A stretch of DNA of 64,000 nucleotides, from assembly GCF_000001735.4 (NCBI RefSeq), contig NC_003074.8, positions 22,699,261 through 22,763,260 of the forward strand, read 5' to 3'. Each line of letters begins with the position of its first letter. Within the stretch, counting starts at the first letter, position 1. Under the pieces are notes generated by a model. The model was not told where the DNA came from and made no database searches. It saw nothing but the letters and a program-made list of their open reading frames with translations. The stretch is from Arabidopsis thaliana. Taxonomy: Eukaryota; Streptophyta; Magnoliopsida; Brassicales; Brassicaceae. The translations under genes were made by a program, and so were the position numbers. Shown here one piece after another: positions 1-9,508 of the stretch.

Positions 1-791
1 CCTCTTGATGAGTTTTCACCTCTTTGGTTTGTGTTGTCTTCATGTGGCCTCCAACCACGTCCATTTCCATATCCACCACGACCTCGTCCTCGTACTTGAC
101 CACCACCTCTTCTTTGGTAACTTTGGCCGTTTTCTTCTTTTGTAATTTGCATATTGAGGACTTGTTCGGCGATATCTTCTTTCTTCTTCTTCTTTTCTTC
201 ATAAGCTTGTAATGACCCAAGAAGTTGCTCTATTGTCATAGCTTCTAAATCTTTTGTTTCTTCAATGACGGTGACAATATGCTCAAATTTTAGATCCAAT
301 GATCTAAGAACTTTCTCCATGATTCTCACATCATCTAGCTTCTCTCCGTTTCTTTTAAGGTTATTAGTAACCGTCAACACTCTTGAGAAGTAATCGGAGA
401 CGAGTTCACCTTCCTTCATTTGTAGTGCTTCAAATTCTCCTCTTAGAGTTTGAAGACGTACTTTCTTGACTTGATCGGCACCTTTGTAAGAGGTTCGAAG
501 CTTCTCCCATGCTTCTTTCGCCGACGTAGCTTCAACGACCTTCTCGAACGTATCTTCATCTAATCCTTGATAGATTAGACAGAGAGCTTTCTTGTCTCTC
601 TTTCTTGAGTCTCTCAAACCATCTTTTTGAGTTTGAGAAAGACTACCTTCATTCTCCGGTTCAATGAAACCTTTCTCAACTATCTCCCACACGTCATGTG
701 CTCCTAGGATAGCCTTCATTCGTAGACTCCAATTATCATAGTTGCTCTTTGTGAGCACCGGGACTTGGAAGGGAACATTGTTACTCGCCAT
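1..791 (-). CDS. Copia gag-pol polyprotein, N-terminal 263 codons (partial)
   Basis: The frame opens at the ATG ending at 791, 16 bp after the primer-binding site, and stays open to the window edge. The visible part is the gag (UBN2/retrotran_gag-like) region: an N-terminal stretch with the KSNYDNWSLRMK motif, an amphipathic helical core, a lysine-rich patch, then a Gly/Arg-rich segment (RGRGRGG) that usually precedes the CCHC zinc knuckle, which is not yet reached. Copia elements encode gag, protease, integrase and reverse transcriptase in one frame, so this is the start of that polyprotein. Codons are intact, consistent with a young element. Confidence 0.9.
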   Translation of the reverse strand, partial: MASNNVPFQVPVLTKSNYDNWSLRMKAILGAHDVWEIVEKGFIEPENEGSLSQTQKDGLRDSRKRDKKALCLIYQGLDEDTFEKVVEATSAKEAWEKLRTSYKGADQVKKVRLQTLRGEFEALQMKEGELVSDYFSRVLTVTNNLKRNGEKLDDVRIMEKVLRSLDLKFEHIVTVIEETKDLEAMTIEQLLGSLQAYEEKKKKKEDIAEQVLNMQITKEENGQSYQRRGGGQVRGRGRGGYGNGRGWRPHEDNTNQRGENSSR

Positions 792-806
792 CTTTAGGAT
801 CTTCAA

Positions 807-818
807 GCTCTGATACCA
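807..818 (-). other. tRNA-iMet primer-binding site
   Basis: Minus-strand TGGTATCAGAGC lies two bases inside the LTR boundary. This is the standard plant copia primer-binding site, complementary to the 3' end of initiator methionyl-tRNA, and it fixes both the LTR end and the element's orientation. Confidence 0.9.
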
Positions 819-821
819 CTT

Positions 822-1261
822 TGTTAGAGTAAAATTCTTTTAGAGGTAATGGAGAAAGTGTTTAAGTGTTTTGAGAGAGTTTTTTAGGAAATAGAACTTT
901 TATTACTTTGCTTTAAACTTGAATACAACTTCACAACATTGCAACATTTGAGAGGGGGAGGAGGTATTTATAGCCTCCAAACTACAAAATATCTAAAATA
1001 TTTTAATCCTAAGTCTAGAGAGTTCTTACATAAGATCTAGATTACATTATTCAAATTATCTAGATTATTCTATTAGAGTATCTAGATTTTTATGTTTAAG
1101 GAGGTGGAAGATGATTCTAGAAAATTTCTAGAATCTTTTAAGGAGGTGGAAATGATGATATTTCTAGAGAAAACTCTAGAACTTGGATTTGGCCATAATT
1201 AATTATTGGATAATTGATCCAATAATTAAACTTGATTCAAAATCAAGTTTAACTTTCAACA
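822..1261 (-). repeat. 5' LTR of the copia element (440 bp)
   Basis: Bounded by TG...CA-type ends: on the minus strand it begins TGTTGAAAG at 1261 and ends CTAACA at 822. It carries a TATA box (minus-strand TATAAATA, 972 to 965) and, about 150 bp upstream of it, palindromic TTCTAGAA heat-shock elements. The bases at 1262-1266 (TCGTA) would be one copy of the 5-bp target-site duplication; the partner is outside the window. Confidence 0.9.
1115..1169 (-). promoter_or_regulatory. Heat-shock element cluster in the LTR
   Basis: Two perfect TTCnnGAA palindromes (1115-1122 and 1126-1133) are separated by 3 bp, and a degenerate third copy begins at 1162. Such arrays are the binding site for heat-shock factors, and ONSEN is known to be transcribed on heat stress through LTR heat-response elements. 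The element sits upstream of the LTR TATA box in the orientation expected for the U3 region. Confidence 0.8.
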
Positions 1262-1954
1262 TCGTATAGAAGATACAACACTTTATACCAGTTGATAGGT
1301 AAACGTTTGTATATCTTCCTTTTGTATATGTTTATGTTGTATATATAATATGCAGATTCAACTTTTTACACTTTTACATAAGTCATAGTTTGGGTCAGGA
1401 AGCCAGTTATACCATATTTGCTTTATTTAGAATCCATTTACTATCTCTTGAAACTAATTCTTTAGCCTTGTTGTAATGTTGTTATTGCACCTAAATGAAT
1501 AAGAATATGAAACTCATCTAAGATAATTGGCAAAACTGCTCATGAAAAGAAGAGTTTTAAAAAGCTACAAAACTTGAGCCAAAAGCAACCATGACTCAGA
1601 AGTGTATGTCTATTATTCATCTACAATCTCGGAAACTAAAAATTACCAAAAATCTTATATAGAACTCATATTACCAAAAATTAAAAAGGATATAAATAAA
1701 CTAGGGTTTTGAGGGGTGGTACAAATTCGTTAGCTCTATTGTAGTTTGCTTATTAAATATCAGACACAATTCCCAAAGTCTGATTGCTCGTGAAATTTTA
1801 TAAATAGCAAAGTATTTGAGCTTAAAACAACCATGTCTTACAAGTGTATGAAATAAAAGACGAATACCATCACTAGAACATAAAAGTAATCTGAGAAAAT
1901 AATAAACGGGCTATGTTATACGAGCCCAAAATCCTGAAAACTTTGACACAAGCT
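1262..1954. other. Intergenic, ONSEN LTR to F-box gene 3' end
   Basis: About 690 bp of AT-rich DNA with no coding frame I can support. The F-box gene at 1955-3262 and the element are on the same strand, so F-box read-through would run into the retrotransposon. Confidence 0.6.
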
Positions 1955-3262
1955 TCACATCCTCCAAATGGGTACAAGGTTAACATCCTCTAAATGGTCA
2001 AGAAAGGTGTAAGCTTTGTGACTCTGAAAAGTTTCCATTCCTTTGATTTTAACTATAGTGATAGTGTTCCTATCGGGATTGTAATAGAGAAGGTAGAAAA
2101 AGTCGGATATAGTGTTTGGGGACAACACAATTTCACCTTTACGAGTCGTTCCAACGAAACATAACTTGGTCTCTTCATATACATTCCTCCACGGAGGAGG
2201 CAAAACGTAGATATGACTTGACCATTCGTGTTTCTCCGCGTCTTCAAGAACCCATAGTTGAATACCGGTGCATACGTTGTTAGGCATGTTGGGCTGAAGC
2301 TTAGCTAATTTACCCTTGTAGTTTACTAGAATTGAATTCAGCCGCCTTCCCAAGTACAATATTTCCATGTCATGACCAGCAACTTTCTTGATATATTTGA
2401 ATTTGTCAGATCCAAACTCAAAGCATACTACATCAGGATACCTGTCGTCAGAAACACCATGGACAATGGCTAAGTAATACAAAACACCATTGATGCATAC
2501 CCCATCATATTGAGAAAAGCCATTAGTATGCTCCACAGGAACAGGATAATGTAGTATGTCACATTCGATCATTTTCCTTGACGGTTTCTTCCCGGTTTCT
2601 AACGTGTGAACTTGATGCTCTTCAGAATCAGCTCGTCCTATACATGAACGCGTCATGCATAATACTTTGAAATTTTTGTCGATCGGATCAAACCCCAAAA
2701 AGCTTATCACTCCTTTCCTCCTTGTTTTCACTTTACGTAAGACCACGGATTCCCCTGTGCTAGGGTTACATATCAATGGCTCAGTAACCGTCGTTCCCTT
2801 TGTAGTTCGTTGATGTAAACCACATAACCAGCCACGAACAGGACGACAAATATTAGAGGGACAGCTAATCGGGAAACTCATATGCAAATTTGCGGCTATA
2901 GGAGACAGATCTTGAGGATGTGGTGATGAGAAGAAGAACGTTTCGCAGTCTTTTAGGCATGTAAACAAGATCTTCGGACGAGACGAAGATATGGTCAAGT
3001 AGGACTCGGTGAAATGCTGACCTCGCAATGTGGACTGCCATAGCTTCGATACGTAACGAAATCTAGCTATAGACTTGACAGGCAATCTCAAGAGTATCTC
3101 GATTACGAGATCGAACGGGATCCGTTCGGATTTCTCTTCTTCTTTCTTTTGATTCGAACAAGATCGTTTCTTGCGCCGTGTCATCATGGTGGAGGCGGCT
3201 TCTCTTAAAACCCTAATGACTTTTTTTCTCCCTTCCGTCTGATTAAACCTAATAATAATCAT
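1955..3262 (-). CDS. F-box protein with F-box-associated (FBA type 3) domain
   Basis: Single-exon gene of 435 codons if the first ATG (3262) is used; a pair of in-frame ATGs at codons 26-27, just before a basic stretch, is an equally plausible start. The F-box lies at about residues 45-85 ([18 protein letters not shown]) and would bind a SKP1-like adaptor in an SCF ubiquitin ligase. The rest resembles the type 3 F-box-associated interaction domain, with the hallmark GWLCGL, CNPSTGE and [12 protein letters not shown] blocks, which presents the substrate. The substrate cannot be inferred. This very large Arabidopsis family turns over quickly. I recall the locus as At3g61340. No frame damage is seen. 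It is divergent from SKIP4, with about 170 bp between the ATG and the SKIP4 transcript start region. Confidence 0.85.
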   Translation of the reverse strand: MIIIRFNQTEGRKKVIRVLREAASTMMTRRKKRSCSNQKKEEEKSERIPFDLVIEILLRLPVKSIARFRYVSKLWQSTLRGQHFTESYLTISSSRPKILFTCLKDCETFFFSSPHPQDLSPIAANLHMSFPISCPSNICRPVRGWLCGLHQRTTKGTTVTEPLICNPSTGESVVLRKVKTRRKGVISFLGFDPIDKNFKVLCMTRSCIGRADSEEHQVHTLETGKKPSRKMIECDILHYPVPVEHTNGFSQYDGVCINGVLYYLAIVHGVSDDRYPDVVCFEFGSDKFKYIKKVAGHDMEILYLGRRLNSILVNYKGKLAKLQPNMPNNVCTGIQLWVLEDAEKHEWSSHIYVLPPPWRNVYEETKLCFVGTTRKGEIVLSPNTISDFFYLLYYNPDRNTITIVKIKGMETFQSHKAYTFLDHLEDVNLVPIWRM

Positions 3263-3497
3263 AACGCTTAAAACGTGTCTCTCAAGATCCTGGGTCTTTC
3301 TGATTTAAATGAGAATATAAATGCCTACATGTATAAAATTAATAGTATGAGGGTATGGCTGCAAAATAATTAAAAAATGAGCTGACGATTCAAAACGATG
3401 CCGTTGTGGTTTCTTAGAAGAAAGTGATCGTCTTCTTCTTCGCCGGGAAGCTCACAAACGGAATATACTCTACTGTTCCTTGCGACGTGCCCTGAAG

Positions 3498-3920
3498 GTA
3501 ACTTCTTCTAGATTCCTCTCAATTTCTCATCTTATTTCTTACTTTTTCCTCAGTCTCGTTTCTTCTGAGACGATTTAAGATCTGTTTCGATTCTGATTTT
3601 ATTTATTTATTTATTGCTGGAGTTGTAGATCTGATTGTATGTGTAGTGGATTTGATGTAATTGCTGACGGGTTTGATCAGTGGACTGTGAGAGTTAAATA
3701 ATTTGGTTTGACATTGGATCTGTACTTGTTGGAATTCGATCTGTTTCTTCATCTTTGAATGTTTGATTTGTTGTTATGGCAATGCTCTTGTTTATCTTCA
3801 AATATCTTGATTAATGCTGCTCTTGATCACAAAGGCCACTTATGTGAATTGCTACTTTAAGTTAGTATAGGGATTAGCCATATCTGAGCCAGTGTTTGTC
3901 TCTCTTTTGGTCATGAACAG
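3498..3920 (+). other. Probable 5'-UTR intron of SKIP4
   Basis: A good donor (GAAG then GTAACT at 3498) and a pyrimidine-fed acceptor (AACAG at 3920) bracket T-rich DNA upstream of the start codon at 3943. A leader intron close to the ATG often raises expression in plants. Confidence 0.6.
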
Positions 3921-3942
3921 GATTTTGTAGAATCAATTCACA

Positions 3943-5114
3943 ATGGCGTGTATAGTAGAGGATCCACAACGTGCAGGTCAATCAAATGAGACACAAATTG
4001 CACTTATAAGCGGAGTTCCTGATGATATCTCAAAATCCTGCTTAGCTAGAGTTCCAAGAGAATATCACATGGCAATGAAATGTGTTTCAAGGAGATGGAG
4101 AGATTTTGTGTGCAGTGATGAAATGTGCGACTATCGAAACGAGTTTAACTTGGCTGAATCTTGGATTTACGCGTTGTGCCGCGACATATCTGGCGGTGTC
4201 TTCTTACACATGCTGAATCCGTTCTCGTCCAGAAGGTCATGGAAAAGAATCAATGATTATCCATATATCCCAATGAGAGAAGGCATGGGTTTTGCAGTAT
4301 TGGGTAAGAGACTGTTTGTGTTGGGTGGATGTGGTTGGTTAGAAGATGCTACTGATGAGATTTATTGCTATGATGCTGCTATGAACACTTGGTTTGACGT
4401 AGTACCTCCTCTTTCAACTAAAAGGTACTAATATTTCTCAGGATTCTTAATCTTGCCATTAGCAGCAACCAGCTCGATATTGTTCTTTCCAGCCCTTGAT
4501 ATTTCGATTGCATATGCAGATGCTACTTTGCTTGTGAAACGCTGGATGGAAAAATTATTGCAATTGGTGGGTTAGGATTGAATCCAAACGCTAAACGAAC
4601 TTGGGACATCTATGATCCTTTGACCAGAACCTGCAAATCTTGTTCTGATGTGAATATTGTCCCTGAAATGGAAGATTCATTTGTAATGGATGGAAGGATT
4701 TATATTCGGGGTGGTGTTGGAGGATCTTCCACTGCAGTCTATAGTGCATCTAGCGGGATTTGGGAACGTATGGATGATGATATGGCATCAGGATGGCGAG
4801 GTCCAGCAGTTGTTGTGGCAGGTGATCTCTATGTTTTGGATCAGACTTTTGGAGCTAAGCTAACAATGTGGTGCAAGGATACGAGAATGTGGATTCATAT
4901 CGGGAAGCTATCTCAATTGGTGATGAAGCAGCCTTGTCGGCTTGTATCTATTGGGAATAGTATCTTTGTGATTGGTAAGGATTGCTCTACTGTGGTAATT
5001 GATGTTGAGAATGTGAGGAAGAATAAGATGAATGGAGTAATGGTGTGTTCTTCTATACCAAAGACTTGGGATGATGATATAGATGTTATTAGCTGTAAAT
5101 CTGTAGCCATATAA
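3943..5114 (+). CDS. SKIP4: F-box/kelch protein SKIP4
   Basis: Two coding exons, 3943-4424 and 4520-5114, join in frame to 358 codons. A leader intron probably runs 3498-3920 (donor GAAG/GTAACT, acceptor GAACAG). Residues ~20-65 form a divergent F-box (GVPDDISKSCLARVP, then CVSRRWRDFV); downstream are kelch-type repeats with GG and Y/W signatures (for example LFVLGGCGWLEDATDEIYCYD and IYIRGGVGG), expected to fold as a beta-propeller that recruits substrates to an SCF ligase. SKIP4 was named as an SKP1-interacting partner; the length equals the one I remember for it. Its 3' end converges on the PPR gene with 255 bp between stop codons. Confidence 0.9.
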
Positions 5115-5369
5115 TGTCTAGCTCTCTCTACTTTTCTCTTGGCTCAAAATTCTTCGTCCTTGTAAACAACATATGCTGTTTCTGTTGTTCATGTAAATTC
5201 ACAAGCTTGTCTGAATCACACAAATTATTGTCTTCCTGATTCATAAACAACAACCCCCAATTCAAAATCTCAAAATTGGGTGATAAAAAGAGTTATACGA
5301 ATGAACATACTAATCTCACAATGTGGTTGGTCTGCAGACAAGAGTGATTACACTACAGTGAAGCTACTT

Positions 5370-6866
5370 CTACATTAGCTGTATTTCAGGAGGAGGCAAA
5401 AAGCTATGCAGTTTTTGTATCTCCTCCTTGAGTTCTTCTAGTTTCTTCAACTCGTTGTTGCTTGATAATGAGGTCTCTAACATCCGATAGACTGGTTCGC
5501 TCACACACCTTCCTCTCTCTACTGTTTGCCATGAGCACTCAAATGCATCATTGGCTCTTCTTCGAGCACACAAAGCAGTGGTAAGGAGTTCCAATGCGTG
5601 GCCATGAGGGCAATACCCTTTCTCCAACATATACTTCCACAGGTCTAATCCTAAATTTACTTCACCGTTGTGACAGAACAGCTTCATCAGCATCACTATA
5701 GTTGGTGTTTTCGGAACCAGAGATCTTTCCTTCATTTTCTGGTAATACTCACATACCCCATTGAATCCAAACTCTTTTGATTTCATCATTCCGATAAACA
5801 TCGAGTGGAAAGTTACACTGTCAGGCTCAATTCCTTTCTCTTCCATCTCCTTCATCACCTTAATTGCACCACTCACATCTCCACACTTCATTAGACTACT
5901 CATCAAAGCATTATAAGCTCCGCAATCAGGTGTTAAACCTCTCTTGGAAATTTCATCGAACAGTTGGCGTGCTTTGATCTTGTTCCTAGCTACACCAGAC
6001 CCATGGATCAATGTAGTGAGTATCTGTACCGTGATATCAAAATCTAGACGATCCATATCTTCAAAGAGCCTCAAAGCTTCCCCAAAGTTTCGTTTTTTGC
6101 AGAACCCATCAATTCTGATACCGTAAGTGACGGAATTTGGTTTAAATCCTCGTTTCACCATTTCATGATAAAACAGCTCCGTGGCCGTAACATCACCAGC
6201 TTCCTTAAACCCTAGAAGTAAAATGTTCATCGTCTTCACATCTGGGTTAAACCGAGAATGCAATTTTTCGAAAATTGATCTCGCTTCCTTCATCTCTCGC
6301 TCTGTGCAAAACGCTCGTAGAAGAATATTGAACTCATCGACACCAAATTTCTTTCTGAATATCTCTTTCTCCATCTTCACGAAAGCTTCTAGAGTTTCTT
6401 CATAAGACCCAAATTTAGCGATTTTGCAGAGAAGTATGCTCATGGACTTGAAACTCAACAAATTAGGGTAGTCTTTTCGCACTTCCGCCATTAAAGCCCA
6501 AGCTTGATCGAAATAACGCATCCGTGCGAGAATGTGAAGTGTTTTCTCGAAGGAATCAGAGGTGGGAGAAGATTTAGAGCTTTTAAGTGAATACTTGAAG
6601 AATTCGAGAGCTTTAAGGCCATTGGAATGAGCAGCGAAGAGACGACCGAGAACTTCTGATACAAATTCCGGTGACAGAGAAGATAAAGGGATGTGTTTGG
6701 CGAGAATGGGTTGAATCGGATGATTTGGGAATGGATGACCATTGATGATTATTGTAATACGTTCGATCTCTGTTCTGTTTATCGATGTAGATGATAAAGA
6801 TGAAGATGATGATAGTACTGGAGCAAGAAGACGACGATACGAATCGGAGGAGATCTTCTGAAGCAT
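5370..6866 (-). CDS. SLO3: P-class pentatricopeptide repeat protein, mitochondrial (SLO3)
   Basis: Intronless gene of 498 codons, typical of plant PPR genes. The N-terminus is rich in Ser, Arg and Leu with few acids, as in a mitochondrial presequence. From about residue 120 to 450 there are tandem 35-residue helical hairpins with the usual signatures (VKTMNILLLGFKEAGD, SVTYGIRIDGFCKKRN, CGAYNALMSSLMKCGD), all P-type and without E or DYW tails, so it should bind organelle RNA without editing activity. I recall this locus (At3g61360) as SLOW GROWTH3, needed for splicing of mitochondrial nad7 intron 2, a complex I transcript; that function is from memory, not visible here. It is divergent from the DUF3245 gene. 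Confidence 0.88.
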   Translation of the reverse strand: MLQKISSDSYRRLLAPVLSSSSSLSSTSINRTEIERITIIINGHPFPNHPIQPILAKHIPLSSLSPEFVSEVLGRLFAAHSNGLKALEFFKYSLKSSKSSPTSDSFEKTLHILARMRYFDQAWALMAEVRKDYPNLLSFKSMSILLCKIAKFGSYEETLEAFVKMEKEIFRKKFGVDEFNILLRAFCTEREMKEARSIFEKLHSRFNPDVKTMNILLLGFKEAGDVTATELFYHEMVKRGFKPNSVTYGIRIDGFCKKRNFGEALRLFEDMDRLDFDITVQILTTLIHGSGVARNKIKARQLFDEISKRGLTPDCGAYNALMSSLMKCGDVSGAIKVMKEMEEKGIEPDSVTFHSMFIGMMKSKEFGFNGVCEYYQKMKERSLVPKTPTIVMLMKLFCHNGEVNLGLDLWKYMLEKGYCPHGHALELLTTALCARRRANDAFECSWQTVERGRCVSEPVYRMLETSLSSNNELKKLEELKEEIQKLHSFLPPPEIQLM

Positions 6867-8535
6867 TTTTCTCTCTACCAGAAAATTAGATTCCGAGAAG
6901 AAATAGAAACCTTAAAGAGCCCATTTCAGTTAACCGAAGCGAACCGAACCGAAATTATGCCGAAGGAACTGAAATCGAACATCGGTTTATTTTGGTTATT
7001 AAAACTTGTTGGACGGCTCCGCGAGCTTATTCATCGGCATCTGTAGAGAAGGAAGGAGTTCGTTTGGCAGCGACGCAAATTTCATGTTTTGAACTGGTAA
7101 TTTCTCATTAATCCACGCAAAGATATGTGAGTTCTTGTTCGTGTATGAATTTACTTGCGGTTCTCTAGCTCAAAGTTTGGTTCACTTTGTATATGCACGG
7201 AAGGTGTTTGTTGATTTGTCTGTGAAAATCTAATGATTCCATTTGTGATGAAATTGTGTCACATAGTGTCTGTGGGGAGAGTTTTAGTGGGTTTTTATCT
7301 TTAAATGTTTTTACTTGTATTCTCGCGTTAGATATTAGGTTTAGCCTAAACCTGCAGCTGCACGAAGCCCGCATCCTCAAACTGGTAAATTTCAACCTCA
7401 AGGCAATTTTCTCTGTTTTGTTTCTGGGGTTTTGAGATTTTTGCTTTATGTGTGCTTTTATCTGTGATTTAAGCATTGTTGTTTCATAGATTAGTTGTTT
7501 GGTTCTAACCTGATTTAGGAATAGCTAGAGAATTAGAATCTTAAGTATCTGAGACACGTTTCGAGATTATTACTTTGACTGGAATATGTGAATGTGACGA
7601 GAAGTGTAGTTAATGAAAATTGAGCTCGTTTCATGTGTGTGCTTGTTCTCTCCTTGATATCAGAGAATAGCTTCTTGTTTTAGGCTTAACTAGGATGCAA
7701 ACTAGGGCAATTCAGGACCACCAAGATTCTTAAGGTCTGTGAAAATTCTCATCTTTTGATTTATACAGAGTGTAGATGTCTATCTTTGCAGAGTCAGCTT
7801 TGAATCAGTCTATATGTCAAGACTCTATATTGCTGACCTTATGCGTATATCTTGTGCTCACATTGCTTATAGGTCACAGAATATAGTTCCCACAAGTCAC
7901 TTCTAAGACTATTGTTGAAAAATCTAATTGATCCTTATTCTCATCATTTGATTGACCGCAGAGAGTAGATGTCTATCTTTCATTGGTTCTGGGGTCAAGT
8001 TGCATGATTGATTAGTTAAAAGGTTAGACTTCTCCGTGGTAACATAAGTGTTACAATTCATATTATTATTATAAGGTTTAAGTTGATTGTGATTGTGAAT
8101 GAAGTCATGCAGTTTTTTTTTATATATACATAGATCTAAAACACTTAATAACTAATCACCGTTGGAACATTATATAACATACATAAGAGACTGACTAACT
8201 GAGTAATTTAAGGTGCAGTCTATGAACTAACTTGTTAGGAATGCTTGAAAGGATGTTAGTTTTGATGTGCTTTAACAAGTCTCTTACCTTGTTCTGAATG
8301 CATTGATGATTGCTAATTAGCCTAAACCGTTTAGGGACCAATTCGAAAGGTTTGGTGAAAGAGAACTCCTTAGGTTAACTTGTTGCATTCAACTAGTGAT
8401 TGGCCAATGTGACTAAGATTTAACAAGAGCTTACCGAAAAAATCGCTTGTGAACTTGTCTTACTGCAGTAAAGTGAAGTAAGCATATCACTTCTGGGACT
8501 ATAGGAAGTTGGGAGGTGGTGATACTCTAGTAGCA
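6867..8535 (+). other. Bidirectional promoter and probable intron-rich leader of the DUF3245 gene
   Basis: The first ~170 bp separate divergent SLO3 and the DUF3245 gene and hold repeated CCGAA-type motifs (6935-6985) and an inverted TGGGCT site II element (about 6917). Beyond about 7030 the DNA is T-rich with several plausible donors, for example GGTAATTT near 7096, and looks like a 5' leader with one or more introns, but I could not fix exon borders. No coding frame is supported. A local direct repeat is listed separately. Confidence 0.5.
7745..7980. repeat. Local direct repeat in leader region
   Basis: About 44 bp at 7745-7788 (ATTCTCATC...GTAGATGTCTATCTTT) recur at 7936-7979 with a few changes; the copies are ~191 bp apart. 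The shared GTAGATGTCTATCTTT core is perfect. Confidence 0.8.
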
Positions 8536-9120
8536 ATGACAACGGAAACGGCAAAGAAGAAGGGAACTCCACAGATTTTTAAAACAGATAAGGCACAAAA
8601 ACTTGTAAGATTTTTTCCTCATTGAAGCACAAAAATCCTTGAATCAAATCTAGATATTTCTTGCTTTCATATAATTTGGTTTCAATCTCACCGCTTTGAG
8701 TTTTTGCGGTTTGCAGGCTGAGAAGTGGGTTGCCAGTATGACGAGGCCCACAGAGGATGATCCTATTGAGACTGCACAAGAAGAACGACCACACAGGTGA
8801 ACGCAAATATCTTTTTACATGTAAATTTGCATTTCGTTTGAGAAAATGAAGCTAAATATAAGTATCGTTGTAACCCCTGTGTTAGGCTTGGACTTGGTGC
8901 TCAAGTGTCACGACAAACAAAGCGTAGACCTTCAGACGACCCTCTCGATCAGAAACTAGAAGCCAAGTTTGCTGCAGTGAAAAGAAAAAATGCAAGATTG
9001 GTTGCAGAAGCTGCTGGTTCTAGTAAGAATGCCGGTGATGACAGTGAGGATGATGATGAATCAGAAAGCAAAAGCCAAGCATTTGGTAAGAAAAAGAAAA
9101 ATACAAGTACTCCTCATTAG
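8536..9120 (+). CDS. Small DUF3245-family protein
   Basis: Three exons, 8536-8604, 8717-8796 and 8886-9120, join in frame to 127 codons. The N-terminal ~75 residues (IFKTDKAQKLAEKWVASM, then LGLGAQ) match what I remember of the DUF3245 family, whose biochemical role I do not know. The rest is disordered and charged: a basic patch (RQTKRRPSDDP), an acidic run (DDSEDDDESES) and a C-terminal Lys-rich tail that could serve as a nuclear localisation signal. I recall the locus as At3g61370. Introns are short with standard GT-AG borders. The gene converges on TRM14 with 388 bp between stop codons. Confidence 0.85.
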
Positions 9121-9508
9121 AGTTTGTGATGTACTATAGTAAAAAGTCATGGCCTTGTATTTGTTTTGATTGTTGGATAAGAGCTAAAACGCATAATTGT
9201 AGTTCTATTGGAACATGGTGCTTGGTAAAAAAACATCATCTTTGTCTTATTTAAGTTCAAGCCTCATGTTATACCACTCTATAGTTATAACTCATGCACA
9301 ACTCTCTTGGCCGAGTAAAACTACAGATGCCACTGGAAAGCAAAAACAGAGTATGGAAGTGAAAGAAACAATATAAGAGATTCTGAAGTCTTTGTTTATG
9401 TTAAAAAAGCTGTGGTTGTGCCACTGCACAAGAATGTCAAGAGATTTGACCATGGCAGTGGCAATGAAACTGTACAGGATAGACAAAAGGTTAAAACAAA
9501 GAGCCTCA
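9121..9508. other. Convergent intergenic gap
   Basis: Holds only the facing 3' ends of the DUF3245 gene and TRM14; no other feature seen. Confidence 0.6.

Larger units (their letters stand above)
1..1261 (-). mobile_element. ONSEN: ONSEN/ATCOPIA78-type Ty1-copia retrotransposon, 5' end only
   Basis: The window cuts into an LTR retrotransposon transcribed leftward. In order on the minus strand are a 440-bp LTR (1261 to 822) that starts TGTTG and ends AACA, a two-base gap, a primer-binding site complementary to the 3' end of initiator tRNA-Met (818 to 807), and an open gag frame from 791 to the window edge. LTR length, heat-shock elements and gag sequence match what I remember of the Arabidopsis heat-activated family ONSEN (ATCOPIA78), of which At3g61330 is a member. 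The visible part has no frameshift or stop. The other LTR, pol and one target-site duplication lie outside, so integrity of the whole element cannot be judged. Confidence 0.9.
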
